From Centropus unirufus (Eukaryota; Chordata; Aves; Cuculiformes; Centropidae): a stretch of 64,000 nucleotides of DNA. Under the pieces are notes generated by a model, which was not told the origin of the DNA, searched no databases, and worked only from the letters and a program-made list of their open reading frames with translations. Positions 54,901-64,000 of this stretch are shown one piece after another (the stretch's first letter is position 1; the number at the start of each line of letters is the position of its first letter). The stretch covers positions 372,446 through 436,445 of the forward strand of contig VYZI01000262.1 in assembly GCA_013397695.1 (NCBI GenBank). The letters are read 5' to 3'. The position numbers and the translations under genes are program-made.

Positions 54901-57900
54901 CAGCAGGTCGTTTGCTGTGGACACAGCAGAGCTTGAGACTGGGCCAAACACACATTTAATCAATATGTTTCAGATCCAAAACAACTTCTGAGTCCAGAAA
55001 GCCATTATTACTAGTCCATGTCCTAGTGTATTTCCTTGGCCTTTGGATGTGACAGTCTTGATAGCTTTGGGTGTGTAAGGCTTTGTTCATGCAAAGGTTA
55101 ATATGAAGTGCTCACATATGGTTGCACAAAGTGTTTGTGGATAAGATAAAGAATTAAATCCACCTGTAAAGTGCAAGAGCTGTCATGCTGAATTTCTGAG
55201 AATATGGTTATTTTCTGTCCTCACATCAAAACCACCCGGGGAGACAAACATTCAGAGCCCTAAGGTGACATGCAGATGAACATTCTACAGACCTGCTTAT
55301 GTCTTCAAACAGGGTGTGCCCCAGAGCATTAGATTTCCAGTCCTGCAAGTTCTGATATCGTCAGGCTGGGACCAGCCCATGTTCTACTGAAGCTTCTCAT
55401 GAAAAACTGAGAAATTGGGAAGGAGACAGGGGTAGAACAAACATACCTCAGCCTTGACAGTCAAGAGCATCACATGCAAGGCATCCACCTGCAAGACCGT
55501 TCAGGCTTCAGAGGTGCAGCTCACATTCCCACATTTGAAGTTCTCATCCCCAGGCTCTGGGCTACTCAGTACAACACCTTCAGCATGTTTTCAGTTGGCA
55601 TTGCTCCAATGTGTACAAACAATGCACTATTTATTGGGACAGAGAGAGATTGGCCCTACAGCCCATTGGTGAAGGCATTCCACTGAGATGTACAACAAGT
55701 TTGCAGCATCTCTGTTCCAGTGAATAATTACTGATGTGAAATAAACACTTCCAGCAGAAAATGCATGTGACACCCCCATCCAGCTCAGAGCAGGCAACAG
55801 CCTAGGGGTTAAGTTATTCTCTTGCTCATGCAAGAATGAGCTTATGTTTCTTGTCTGAAGAACAAGGACTTGAAGACAGTGCTTCATTTCAGCACTAAAT
55901 CTTTTATCACTAGACACATCTTATTCAGAGCCCTGCTTCTGACCAGAATTTCCATCCTAGAGTCAAGTAGAGCCGTGTTTCACACTACATATAATGGACA
56001 GAGAAAGCTTTCTTATAACTCAACTATTTCAATTCCCGAAATGCTGCATATACTAAAGCATCAGTTAGTCTTCCCATGTGCTTAATTAACCCTGCTCGAC
56101 AAGCAAAATGAGCACAGAAAACAGCCAAGTGAGGCTGCACCGCAAGTTCGTATCTTAGGCCTCTGAGGAGATACATGGAGGAAAATTTTGCTCAGAAGAG
56201 AAAAATCATGAAAATGTTTGTATGGATTCCTCCCTCTTTCAGCTTTAACAAACAGAAAATCTTAAGACTTTTGTCTTTTTATCTGTGGCCCAAATTATCC
56301 AGGTGGCTTTGGTTTTCCTTCAACAACTCTACCTACATTTTCCAGTCATAGAAGGCTTGTGGTGTGCACCTCATATCCTTAAAATCTGATTAATTCTTCA
56401 GTGATGAGCCTTCACTCCAATTTAGAAGTTTTAATGAACCCAGGAGAAGAAAAAGGGTATCCCGAAACCATTAAAGAAAAAAATCAAAAAGCCAATTCCA
56501 TTTCTGCCAAAGACAGATAACAACAAAGTACCTGCTGTCCTGCACGGACTCATAATTTCACTCAACAAACCTGTAAATGTATAGGAATGTTTAGCACAGA
56601 TTTGTAACATTTTCAGTGGAACAACTTGCAGTTTGTGGAACGAGCAGGAGCATTCTAAGCAGGTTTCACTTTGGAAATCAAAAGACAGTTTTTCTCATTC
56701 ACAATGCTTGATCTTTCCCTTATATGTTGAAAACAGAAAATGTTTCATGCAAATGTTTCATGACTTGTAAAGATTCTCAGTGTTTTTCTATGCTAAGCCT
56801 CTTTATACTTCAGGGTTACTGCACTGTAGTTAAAATGGCTTCAGAATATCTGGATCAAAGACAATATTGCACAACTGTGTTTGGGACAGAAATCAGGGGT
56901 TAATTCTTCCTTCATCATAAAGGTAGATCTGACAAAGTGGAAACTGCATTTAACTCATTACTTTAATCTTACAGGAAGGAGGTAATGACAGTGCCCATCT
57001 TTGGAATGATTTGGGCAGGAACTGAAGAGGGGTGTGCAGTAGTAGGTGCTGTAAAATGAAATTAATGCAGTGGGTGAAAGAATCAATAAAAAGCCTCTAG
57101 GATACTCTTCCAAACCTATGAATACAGAGGAACATAGAAAAACTGTGCTAACCATACCTACTGCTGCCTAAAATAACAGATCACCAAAAGGTTATCAAGC
57201 TACAACACACAGAACTACTTTCCCCCTCCACTAATCCCCATGCCCCCATTTTTAACTCATCTCTTCTTAAGCAGAAGTAATTCTCACAGAAAGAGACTAC
57301 ACAAACATAAGGTAAGCAGGCAGCCAGCACGCACAGATACATTTCCAAGCAGTATCAGCTAGCTGACCCTGAAGCTCTCTCTAGATATATCATACACTTT
57401 TTCCTGTTTCTAAAGAATTCTGTTATAATGAGTTGTCTACTGGACCAACCTTGGAAACTGTAGCAAGCCACATACCAGGTCTCCAGCTTTTGGCAGCAAG
57501 CCCAATATGATCTTTGTTTGCATAATCTACTATCAACATGTAAAACATATATGGATCCATATTTATTCATCCTTTGACCATGCACCAGGATTAATGCATT
57601 TAGGCATGAGAAAAAATGTTCCAGACCATTAACAGCAGGATAAAAAAATCAAACCACATATTACCCATTCTTCCAGCAGTGATGATAAATGGAAGCATGA
57701 TTTTGAAGCTATTCTTACATTTTGTATTGAAATAAGGTAATTTGGCTCATTACCATAAAGCCTGCAAGTAAATTATTTTTGAAGGGAAGTGTAAACCCAA
57801 AGTCTGCTTTGTATGTTCTTTGATATATGCTGTAGCAGGAAGAGAGCTGCAAGACACATGAACCTGAAAGGTTACTCTGTCCTACCACTTCCTGAGAAAA

Positions 57901-58263
57901 TATCACAGAAGTTCATTTGATTCTACAGATAATTCTGAGCATTTGGAAGTCCCTTCTTGTCTTGATTTATAGACAACCTAAGTTTTCTGCCCTTCTGATC
58001 ACAATGTATGATCCATCTCTTCTCCTGCAACTAGGCAGGGCTGGCTAGAGTGATGAAGCACTCTGGTGAAGGTGGGATTGGGAGGTAACAGTTCAGCTTG
58101 TTGTCTCTGACTTGTTTTTCCTGATAGCCAGGTCAGTGCCTGACTGTTTGTTTACATGCGGATCTTCAAAATAGATACAAGCTTTCAAAACACTGGGTGG
58201 CTGACCACCTCTTTTTTTAGCCCAGAAACACAAAAAAAAAGCTAATGAATGAACACAACTCAC
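51978..58263 (-). other. CACNA1B: CACNA1B intron 2, GT-AG
   Basis: A 6286-bp ordinary intron, with donor GTGAGT and an acceptor that is a pyrimidine-rich tract ending TTTTTCAG. No CR1 or other interspersed repeat, no extra exon and no RNA gene were recognised in it. The open frames inside it (for example 54620-54991 plus and 54628-54963 minus) have no recognisable protein similarity and overlap each other on opposite strands. Confidence 0.9.
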
Positions 58264-58369
58264 CAGTCTCTCTGACATAGGTGTCTTGTCTCCATCCGGC
58301 AAATGTTGTTCCAGAGCCAGCACAATACAATTGGCTATAATTGTAGCTAAAATCATGTATTCAAATGGA
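58264..58369 (-). CDS. CACNA1B: CACNA1B coding exon 2: segment IS1 of Cav2.2
   Basis: A 106-bp exon. Its first base T completes the split codon CC|T (Pro), and it continues PFEYMILATIIANCIVLALE and then QHLPDGDKTPMSERL. This is the first transmembrane helix of repeat I (IS1) and the start of the IS1-IS2 loop. The motif LPDGDKTP is the Cav2.2 form as I know it (Cav2.1 has LPDDDKTP, Cav2.3 LPEDDKTP). The upstream boundary has no AG; the intron ends CCCAC at 58370, so it is spliced as an AT-AC intron. The downstream donor reads GTGAGT (58263-58258) and leaves phase 0. The 106-bp length is the usual one for this Cav2 exon. Confidence 0.94.
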
Positions 58370-59049
58370 GTGGGGACCAGAAGTTAAAGAAGACATCAGA
58401 CAACACAAGGAGACCCACATCCAAGCCCCATATCTACCTAAACAGTTACATTAATTGATCATTCTAAGATCTCTCCTCTTTTTTGAAGGCATTTAGTCTC
58501 CTTGACTTTCTCAGTTCTTTCTGGGGTGTCTTTGGAAGAAAAGTAGGAAATTAGATCTCTTATTTGAGAGATTTAGTGACTTACACAGAATCAGAGCCAC
58601 TCAAGGAAATTGGGAGCAAGAAAAGAAAAGAGTCAAAGGAAAAAAAAATTAAAAAAAAAAAAGCTGTTAATAACATTTTTAAATTAGTTTTATAAGCTTA
58701 ACTGTCTCAAAAAAAATATTATACAGCCACCTGCCAAAGTGTTCTTCAGCAATTCCCTGTCGTTTGACTTGTGTACACAGTGCAAATAAGTGAATGGGCT
58801 AGAAAAGATCAATTTAGAGTGTCTACACAGGTCCAAAACATAAATTACTACTAGATTGCAATGCTTGAACCTGATGAGAATAAAACGATCAGCGCCCTAT
58901 GAGGATATACACGGGGAGTGAACTCAGTAAAGAAGGCAAAGCCGACACAAGGTACTTCCTTGCCTTTCGCTCTCGTCCCTAGCCCTGAGCCGTGCCCAGG
59001 GCGGAGCCGCGCCGAGGGTGTCGCGGACCCTGGACAGCAGACAGGTCCT

Positions 59050-59070
59050 CTCAGAACCATGGACAGCTCC
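59050..59070 (+). promoter_or_regulatory. Degenerate RE1-like site
   Basis: The left half CTCAGAACC and right half GGACAGCTCC have canonical spacing and three mismatches over the 19 specified positions. It lies one 22-bp period before the decayed third unit and two before the perfect site. It could be a weak second REST site. Confidence 0.55.
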
Positions 59071-59093
59071 ACTCAGCACCGTGGCCGCCTCTG

Positions 59094-59114
59094 TTCAGCA
59101 CCGCGGACAGCGCC
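59094..59114 (+). promoter_or_regulatory. Perfect RE1/NRSE (REST binding site)
   Basis: The left half TTCAGCACC (59094-59102), a 2-base spacer GC, and the right half GGACAGCGCC (59105-59114) match the canonical 21-bp RE1 at every specified position with canonical spacing. REST/NRSF recruits CoREST and Sin3 complexes to silence neuronal genes in non-neuronal cells. Its place in intron 1 of a neuronal calcium-channel gene fits that role. The motif reads on the strand opposite to the gene, which does not matter for REST. Confidence 0.9.
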
Positions 59115-59613
59115 CTGCCCCGGGCGGTGCCGCCCGCTCCGTGCCCGAGCCTCACCCCACAGCTTCGGCGTGGGAAACGGCTGCTGCTTCTGGGGGTCCC
59201 CTCCCCACACTTCTCGCGCAAATGAGTCGCCCAGAAGAGGGACAAGCTGTGTTTAGCCTTGCGGGAAACGTGATGCTCTGACTTTGGAGTCAGACTTTGT
59301 TTATTCAGGAGAAATGGATGAGGAAGTACAGCAATCCCTATGATTTTATAATATGGACAGAAAGATCACACTCTGTGGGTGTGTGTTCAGACAGAAGGGC
59401 ATTTACCCTACCGCTGTATTTTTTTCCTGTGAGCCCGTCAGAAAGAAAAATTAGAGAATCCTGAAGGGGAGATGGCCTCTGTGGCAATTGAAAGTGTTGC
59501 TAGGAGGCTGGGAGGAGGCCTTGCTGCTGCTAGCTGAGGACTAATAGGTGAGTGATACCAAATGAAAAGAAAACAACTTGCTCCCTTGAGATCACCTCTG
59601 TAAAGCACTCCTG

Positions 59614-59648
59614 TACATACACACACATACACACACCCACACACATTA
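59614..59648. repeat. (CA)n-rich run in intron 1
   Basis: An imperfect CA repeat interrupted by TA and CC, in the U12 intron between the RE1 block and exon 1. Confidence 0.85.
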
Positions 59649-60506
59649 TATCTACTCCCTGAACCATCCACTTACTGTTTCTCATGGCTTACAACCCCAC
59701 TATGTGCATCATTACAAGCAAAGCCCCTTTCCAAGGAATACCTCTGTAGCTCACTTGGCCTGGGAGCTGGTTCTGAGACAGAAAGCATCTGCCCCTTTCC
59801 CAATAGAGAAGATGATCTTTCTCTCCACTTACCGCCTCCTTCTGCTACAAAGCTTTTTTTATTTTCTTCCTTTTTTTTAGTACAGTCTAAGCTTAGGCTA
59901 CATACCTAATCAAAGTGACAAGATTCATGATGATCCTAATGGATTCAGGAGGTGATGTACTAAAAACCTAGCTGTGACGAGTGTATTAATGGCATTTCAC
60001 AATTTTTTTACCTTTACTATCAATGTCTCTGCTATGAATGCAGTTTTAATGCTGAGGTGTTATATATTTATTCTACATTCCTTCTTTTATTCAGAGTGAG
60101 AAAGAAGAGTTGAAAGGCTCTAAGACAGAGGTAAAAATGAGGATTTATTAGCATGAATCTCACAGAACCCCTTGCATTTGTCTTAAATTGTAGGACATGT
60201 AAAGCTATGCAACTGTCTATCTCACACCTAAACAGACTGAAAGGCACGTATATCTTACACCTCTGGCACAGCCAAAAGCACACCCCACCGTTTCCACAGA
60301 AGCAATTTCCTATGGTACCCAGCTACACGACCGTACATTATGTCAGACACAAGGATCTATGTCACACACACCCATTACACACACTGGATCAAACATGCAC
60401 GTCTACATTAGCACCAGACACTCAGCTGACTAGGGGAGTCTCTTTCCCCCAGTCTCCCCCTCCCCACCTTCCCCACCATGCCCACACACCCTCCCTGAAA
60501 GGATAT

Positions 60507-60766
60507 GGCCATTCTGTTATTCTCTTGGCGTATTTCCGTATAACATTATCTTCACTGAAGATGAAGAGGGATCTGTTGACTGTGAAGCAGTTCTGTTTGA
60601 CAGGGATGGGGTTGTAGAGAGCCATAGTCCTGGCTCTCTGAGCCATCGACTGCTTATACATCCTTTGGCCGGCTTGGGGGCCACCTTGTCGGCTGCTCCC
60701 TCTTCCAGCCCCGGCCGGCCCTCCACCTCCATAGCGGGTTGGCAGATCATCCCCGAACCGAGCCAT
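60507..60766 (-). CDS. CACNA1B: CACNA1B coding exon 1: N-terminus of Cav2.2 alpha-1B
   Basis: Encodes the first 86 residues plus two bases of the pore-forming subunit of the N-type presynaptic calcium channel. The protein starts MARFGDDLPTRYGGGG, has a Gly/Ala-rich stretch (about residues 13-29), then the strongly conserved Cav2 N-terminal block MYKQSMAQRARTMALYNP (36-53) and the run up to IS1 ending KRITEW. The form KQNCFTVNRSLF separates it from Cav2.1, which has RQNCL; the Cav2.2-type LPDGDKTP in the next exon separates it from Cav2.1 and Cav2.3. The ATG at 60766 has A at -3 and G at +4, and an in-frame TAG lies 27 bases upstream (60791-60793), so no longer N-terminus is possible without splicing. 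The exon ends TGG CC, followed by ATATCCTTTC, a U12 donor. The frame stays open into the intron to 60422, but that reading is not coding. It lies inside a CpG island. Confidence 0.93.
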
Positions 60767-60831
60767 TCTCTCAGTGCACGGAGCCGGGCGCTACAATCCA
60801 AACTGGCAGCCGAGGCGAGAGGAAGACGCAT
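60517..60831 (-). other. Overlapping upstream ORF in the CACNA1B leader (104 codons)
   Basis: An ATG at 60831 (G at -3, C at +4, moderate context) opens a frame beginning MRLPLASAASLD. It overlaps the channel ATG out of frame and stops at 60517-60519, just inside the end of exon 1. The product resembles no family I know. It matters only if transcription starts to the right of 60831, where it would be expected to reduce translation of the channel. Confidence 0.45.
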
Positions 60832-60860
60832 CACAGCGCGCAGCACTTCTCCCTCCGGGG
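60767..60860 (-). promoter_or_regulatory. CACNA1B: Probable CACNA1B 5' UTR next to the start codon
   Basis: GC-rich leader directly upstream of the ATG on the minus strand. The right-hand limit is inferred from a TATA-like element at 60886-60896 and is not certain. It contains an in-frame TAG (60793-60791) and an out-of-frame upstream ATG (60831-60829) whose frame overlaps the channel start. Confidence 0.5.
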
Positions 60861-60885
60861 GCTTTGGTTGCGGGATCGATCGCAG

Positions 60886-60896
60886 CAAAATATATA
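60886..60896 (-). promoter_or_regulatory. TATA-like element upstream of CACNA1B
   Basis: The minus strand reads TATATATTTTG about 120 bases upstream of the start codon. It is the first such motif above exon 1 and would place a start site near 60860. CpG-island promoters are often TATA-less, so this may be only part of the adjoining A/T-rich pocket (60890-60950). Confidence 0.3.
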
Positions 60897-61267
60897 GATA
60901 GACTTAAAAATTATCTAAAAAAAAAAGATAAATTAAAAAAAAAAATCCCTTTCCCTTCCTCCACCCTTTCCTCTTCCCCGCTGCTGTGGGTGCCCAGGGT
61001 GGAAGGAAGGCGCCGGGAGCTCCGCTCACCTCCCCGCACAGGTGCCGGCTCTCCGGCCCGACCTCATGGCCATGGCGAGGGGCTGCCTGTTCGCGGATTC
61101 CCGGCGGGCTGGGAAGGGGCTGTGCTGCTGCCGTGTGCCCGGAGCTCTCCGTGCCCAGCCCAGCCCCGGCTCCGGCCCCGCCGCATGTGATGCCCGGAGC
61201 CAATCGGGCGCCGCGGCTCCGCCCGCTCCAGTCACCGGCACCGGGAGGCGGGCAGGGAGGGCTTGAG

Positions 61268-61315
61268 GGAGGAATGGATGGATGGATGGATGGAGGGAGG
61301 GAGGGATGGAACTGG
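61268..61315. repeat. (GGAT)n/(GGGA)n purine-rich repeat upstream of CACNA1B
   Basis: Several GGAT units pass into GGGA units in the promoter island, about 500 bases upstream of the start codon. Length is likely variable between individuals. Confidence 0.85.
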
Positions 61316-61499
61316 CCCGGCCGCCGCCGCCCACCCTGATAAACACGGCGGAGAAGGAGGGATCGAGCCCTCGAGCCCCTTCCTGTGGGGCTGCAGGGGC
61401 GCACAAAGCCCTCTTGGGGGCTGCCGCCGTCTGGGGTGGGGAGAGCAGGCGAGGCGCCTCCCGCGCCGCTTCCCACATGTGCATCGCCCAGATGTTCAT

Positions 61500-64000
61500 T
61501 TCTGCACCCCTGGGTGGCCCCAGACACAGGCAGTGTTGGGCATCAGAGCATCCTCCACCCTCACCTGCACCATCAGGAGCCCCCAGGAAGGCTGGGAGGA
61601 ATGGGGAGGAGAGAGCAGCGCGGAATGGGGACACGGGGGAGCACCAGAGGTGCTCGTTTCACATCCAGCCCCTGGACTATGGGGCCGGCGGGCACCACCG
61701 TGGCAGGGATGGATGGATGCAAGTGGAGAGAGGGCCGTGACTCCCACCCCAGCATGCACAGATACAGTGGTACAGGGCTGGATGAACATTAACTGTTTTG
61801 AAACAGAGAGCTGTGCGCTTCTGGACAACTTACTTTGTTTCACCTTGGTTCAAATGACTCCTGCAGAGCACTGGATACCTTTAATCCCATATTTATGGAT
61901 GAAATCCTTTAATCCTGTTTATTCTAACACCCTCTGTTGCTTCCATCCAACAGAAATCAGAAAGCTAACTCCTCTTCACATGAACAGTCACTGCAGTAGC
62001 TGCTGAGGCTTTGCTTTTGCATTTAGGCTAAATATGGGATACAAACCATTGACTTCTAGGAGGGACCCTCTGAAGAAGTCAGGGCTGCCAACTGGGGGAC
62101 ATTTTCACTTCCCCCACAGTAAGGAAACCCTGGACTCTGCTGCTAATGTGTTTTTTGCCTTAGTCATCCAAGCTGTCTCTGTTCAAAACCAACCCACCAA
62201 CTAGGCAAGTCAGTAGCGATGACATCTGCTGGCTTCAGGAGACAGCAAGAGGGCTGGCAACATCCACAAACGGCACAAGTGAGGGTTGGCAATATCCAAA
62301 GGGTGACTCTCAGGAAGAAACTGGGTTCTTACCAAGGCGTTAGTATCTGAAGGGCTCTCATACTGCAGCACAGACAGAAGATGCCCTCTGCAGCAGCACT
62401 GGATGTTAAGCTGAGCCAGGAGCAGTGTTAACTCAAGGAGCCACAGAAGAAAACAGCAAGGGAGGAAGGTGCATCACATCACGTGTCTTGGGGGGCAGAT
62501 ATGACAACAGCCACCAACCACCCTGATGTGGACATGGCAACCCAGTTCCTGCAAGCCCTGGGGACTAGGTCAGCAAGAGGAAGCTCCAGTCTGTAGATTG
62601 CCTGCCCATGCACATGCTGCAAATGGGATGAAAGACTATCCTCTAACCCCAATTTTGGATAAATTGCAGACTAAACTGAATGCTGGAGTCTTCATGAGGA
62701 ACTTTGCCTGAAGAAGGAAGCTGAAGTCACATTTTTGGCTGCCACCAGGTTGCTCCAGCTCCCACTGGCTCAGGACTCCAGTTAAACTCAAACACCCTGG
62801 GCAGAGATTAGAATAAGACCATATCCTGCTATGAGTCTTCACCCCCAAGCACTGCCAACATGATCTACAGGGAAATTTTCTTTTTTTTATGGAGGGAGAA
62901 GGAGGGAGCAGAGAGCTCACAGCTCATAGGGCAGGAGAATGCTCTTTTTTCCTTAAAGATTGCCCTAAAACAATTTCACCTTCACTGCTTTTTCCTATAA
63001 TGAATTTATCTTTTCATCTGAAAATGAAGTTTTCACCAGCTGATTTATCTAGTTGTCCAAATTTTTCATGTCTCTCCTTCCAGTCACTAAATCTAACATA
63101 TTCACTGGTCTTATTATGTTTTTCAGTGGAAAATTTTGGCTTTTTATCAACAGCCACTAGAAGAGGAAATGTCATTTTCAGTAATCCCCCACCTCTTCTG
63201 ATGGAAATCAGCATCTGGAAAAAAAGGAATACATTGCTTTCTACAAATATACATATCTGAATCTTCCTGTGCTTATAATAAAAGAAGGGGAATGGCTCTG
63301 TCTTCTGCATCTGCTGGTACTGAGAATCGGGTAAAACACTGACCCTGCATGCTTTTCTCTCCTCCCAGATCCATCAAACCACCCTGCCTCGCCCAGGAAC
63401 TAACTCCCCACCACAGCTCTGCAGCGGAATCAGCAGACAGGGTGGTGGGAGTGTTTGTGACAGTGAGAAAATGATGTGATCATGTCATGAGGATGTTCTA
63501 TTAAACCACCACTTGCCCTTTTCTCAATCTGCATCCTCAGGGCTTTTGGGTTTTGGTCTTCCATAGGGAAGATCACACAGATCTTCAGCATTGAAAGCCT
63601 TAAACACGAGAAAGAGATTGCAATTGCAAGGATTATTTAGCTTTGAGAGGGGAAGCGTCAGGATTTAGTTGGGCTTTTTAAGATTATGAAAATAACAGGA
63701 GAGTTTAGAGAAAGCAAAGAATTTAGAGCGCTGAAGCGGGTCAGACATCTATAATCTACCACTACAGGAGGGCAAAGAGCACCCCATGGACAATTCTAAA
63801 AATGGATTTGGTCATGAGTAACTCTCCTCATAAGCCCCAAAGACAGAGGTGAGCAAATCACCCTGCTCTCCAGCACTGCCTCTCGTTGCTTCAGCAAGGA
63901 GCCTTTCTCCTCTGTGAGTAGCTTTGCCAGGCAACCCAGCATTTCCCTGGACTTTCATCTCCATCCGAAGCACCAAGCCTGAGGCAGGTGACTGAGCTTA
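61500..64000. other. Upstream flank of CACNA1B, no gene recognised
   Basis: Beyond the CpG island, GC drops and no exon, CR1 copy or RNA gene was found. In human the gene immediately upstream of CACNA1B in the same orientation is EHMT1; I searched the minus strand here for a coding end and saw none, so any such neighbour lies beyond the window. Confidence 0.5.

Larger units (their letters stand above)
59028..59115 (+). repeat. 22-bp tandem array of RE1-like units
   Basis: Four units start at 59028, 59050, 59072 and 59094, exactly 22 bases apart. The last is the perfect RE1. The second has halves CTCAGAACC and GGACAGCTCC, about 16 of 19 specified positions. The third has a good left half CTCAGCACC and a decayed right half GGCCGCCTCT. 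The first keeps mainly a right half AGACAGGTCC. The constant register suggests tandem duplication of one site, followed by decay. Confidence 0.75.
58965..59235. promoter_or_regulatory. Second CpG-rich block, inside intron 1
   Basis: About 270 bases with many CpGs (for example at 59001-59026 and 59101-59160), set in otherwise A/T-rich intron about 1.4 kb downstream of the promoter island. It contains the RE1-like array. It may be a silencer or enhancer, or an alternative promoter; no initiator or coding exon could be assigned. Confidence 0.65.
58370..60506 (-). other. CACNA1B: CACNA1B intron 1, U12-dependent AT-AC intron
   Basis: A 2137-bp intron with minor-spliceosome signals. The donor is ATATCCTTTC (60506-60497), an exact match to the U12 5' splice site ATATCCTT. 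The branch site is TTCTTTAAC (58391-58383), one base from the U12 consensus TTCCTTAAC and with the branch adenosine about 14 bases from the end. The acceptor is AC (58371-58370), with no polypyrimidine tract. Splicing here restores TGG CCT CCA TTT (W-P-P-F), the invariant Cav sequence; no GT-AG pair nearby does so. AT-AC introns at this point are known in the voltage-gated calcium and sodium channel superfamily. The intron holds the RE1 array and a small CpG-rich block, A/T-rich runs at 58638-58720, a CA-rich run near 59616 and otherwise nothing recognised. Confidence 0.93.
60655..61490. promoter_or_regulatory. Promoter CpG island around CACNA1B exon 1
   Basis: Dense CpG and high GC from within exon 1 through about 700 bases upstream, against an A/T-rich and CpG-poor background. 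It includes an inverted CCAAT box (CCAAT on plus at 61200-61204) and a GC box (CCGCCC on plus at 61219-61224; GGGCGG on the gene strand). Open frames across it on both strands reflect the scarcity of stop codons in GC-rich DNA. The island limits are judged by eye. Confidence 0.75.

Noticed and set aside
60475..60500. Possible GT donor shortly after the AT-AC donor
   Set aside because: Use of a GT in the GGGTGTGTG stretch would insert residues such as YPFREG before IS1, absent from all Cav channels, and no AG acceptor adjoins exon 2.
60422..60506. Continuation of the exon 1 frame to 60422
   Set aside because: Read-through past the U12 donor into intron 1; the conserved Cav sequence W-P-P-F is obtained only by splicing at 60506.
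60904..61634. Two minus-strand frames of 200 codons or more upstream of exon 1
   Set aside because: They overlap each other in different frames in CpG-island DNA, where stops are scarce. Pro/Ala/Gly/Arg composition and lack of similarity point to artefact.
61634..61650. Inverted repeat GAGCACC/GGTGCTC near the promoter island
   Set aside because: Seven-base arms are common by chance; no known site and no link to other structure.
61263..62006. 247-codon plus-strand frame
   Set aside because: Starts on a non-ATG codon in the GGAT repeat, is overlapped by two other plus frames and one minus frame, and loses any sense outside the GC-rich block.
1..64000. tRNA, rRNA, CRISPR arrays, prokaryotic operons, endogenous retroviral genes
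   Set aside because: Looked for tRNA T-loop motifs, regular spaced repeats, bacterial gene packing and retroviral protein motifs; none was seen. The only reverse-transcriptase remnants are CR1.

Overview
This is vertebrate, almost certainly avian, nuclear DNA. The bird call rests on at least ten 5'-truncated CR1 LINE copies whose 3' ends carry the avian-type ATTCTATG-like terminal repeat, with no SINEs of mammalian type, and on a recognisable vertebrate ion-channel gene. There is no sign of bacterial, viral or organellar gene organisation. The species cannot be fixed from the sequence alone.

The one gene I can support is the 5' part of CACNA1B, the pore subunit of the N-type (Cav2.2) voltage-gated calcium channel, on the minus strand. 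Exon 1 (60507-60766) encodes the cytosolic N-terminus, exon 2 (58264-58369) segment IS1, and exon 3 (51838-51977) segment IS2 and the start of IS3. Together they form one uninterrupted reading frame of 168 complete codons plus two bases. Intron 1 is a minor-class (U12-dependent) AT-AC intron with a textbook donor, a U12-type branch site and an AC acceptor. Intron 2 is an ordinary GT-AG intron. Intron 3 begins at 51837 and fills the rest of the window (more than 51.8 kb) with no exon 4 found.

Layout from right to left, which is the direction of transcription: 61.5-64.0 kb is non-repetitive upstream flank. 60.65-61.5 kb is the promoter CpG island with 5' UTR and exon 1. 58.4-60.5 kb is the U12 intron, which holds a second, smaller CpG-rich block containing a perfect REST/NRSF (RE1) site inside a 22-bp tandem array of RE1-like units. 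52.0-58.3 kb is intron 2, free of recognised repeats. 1-51.8 kb is intron 3, with CR1 fragments in both orientations, simple repeats and a few short palindromic or tandem structures.

The most interesting feature is the RE1-like tandem array in intron 1. REST silences neuronal genes outside neurons, and CACNA1B is neuronal, so a consensus site beside degenerate copies in the same 22-bp register looks like local expansion of a silencer element. Most long open frames elsewhere are CR1 antisense or CpG-island artefacts.
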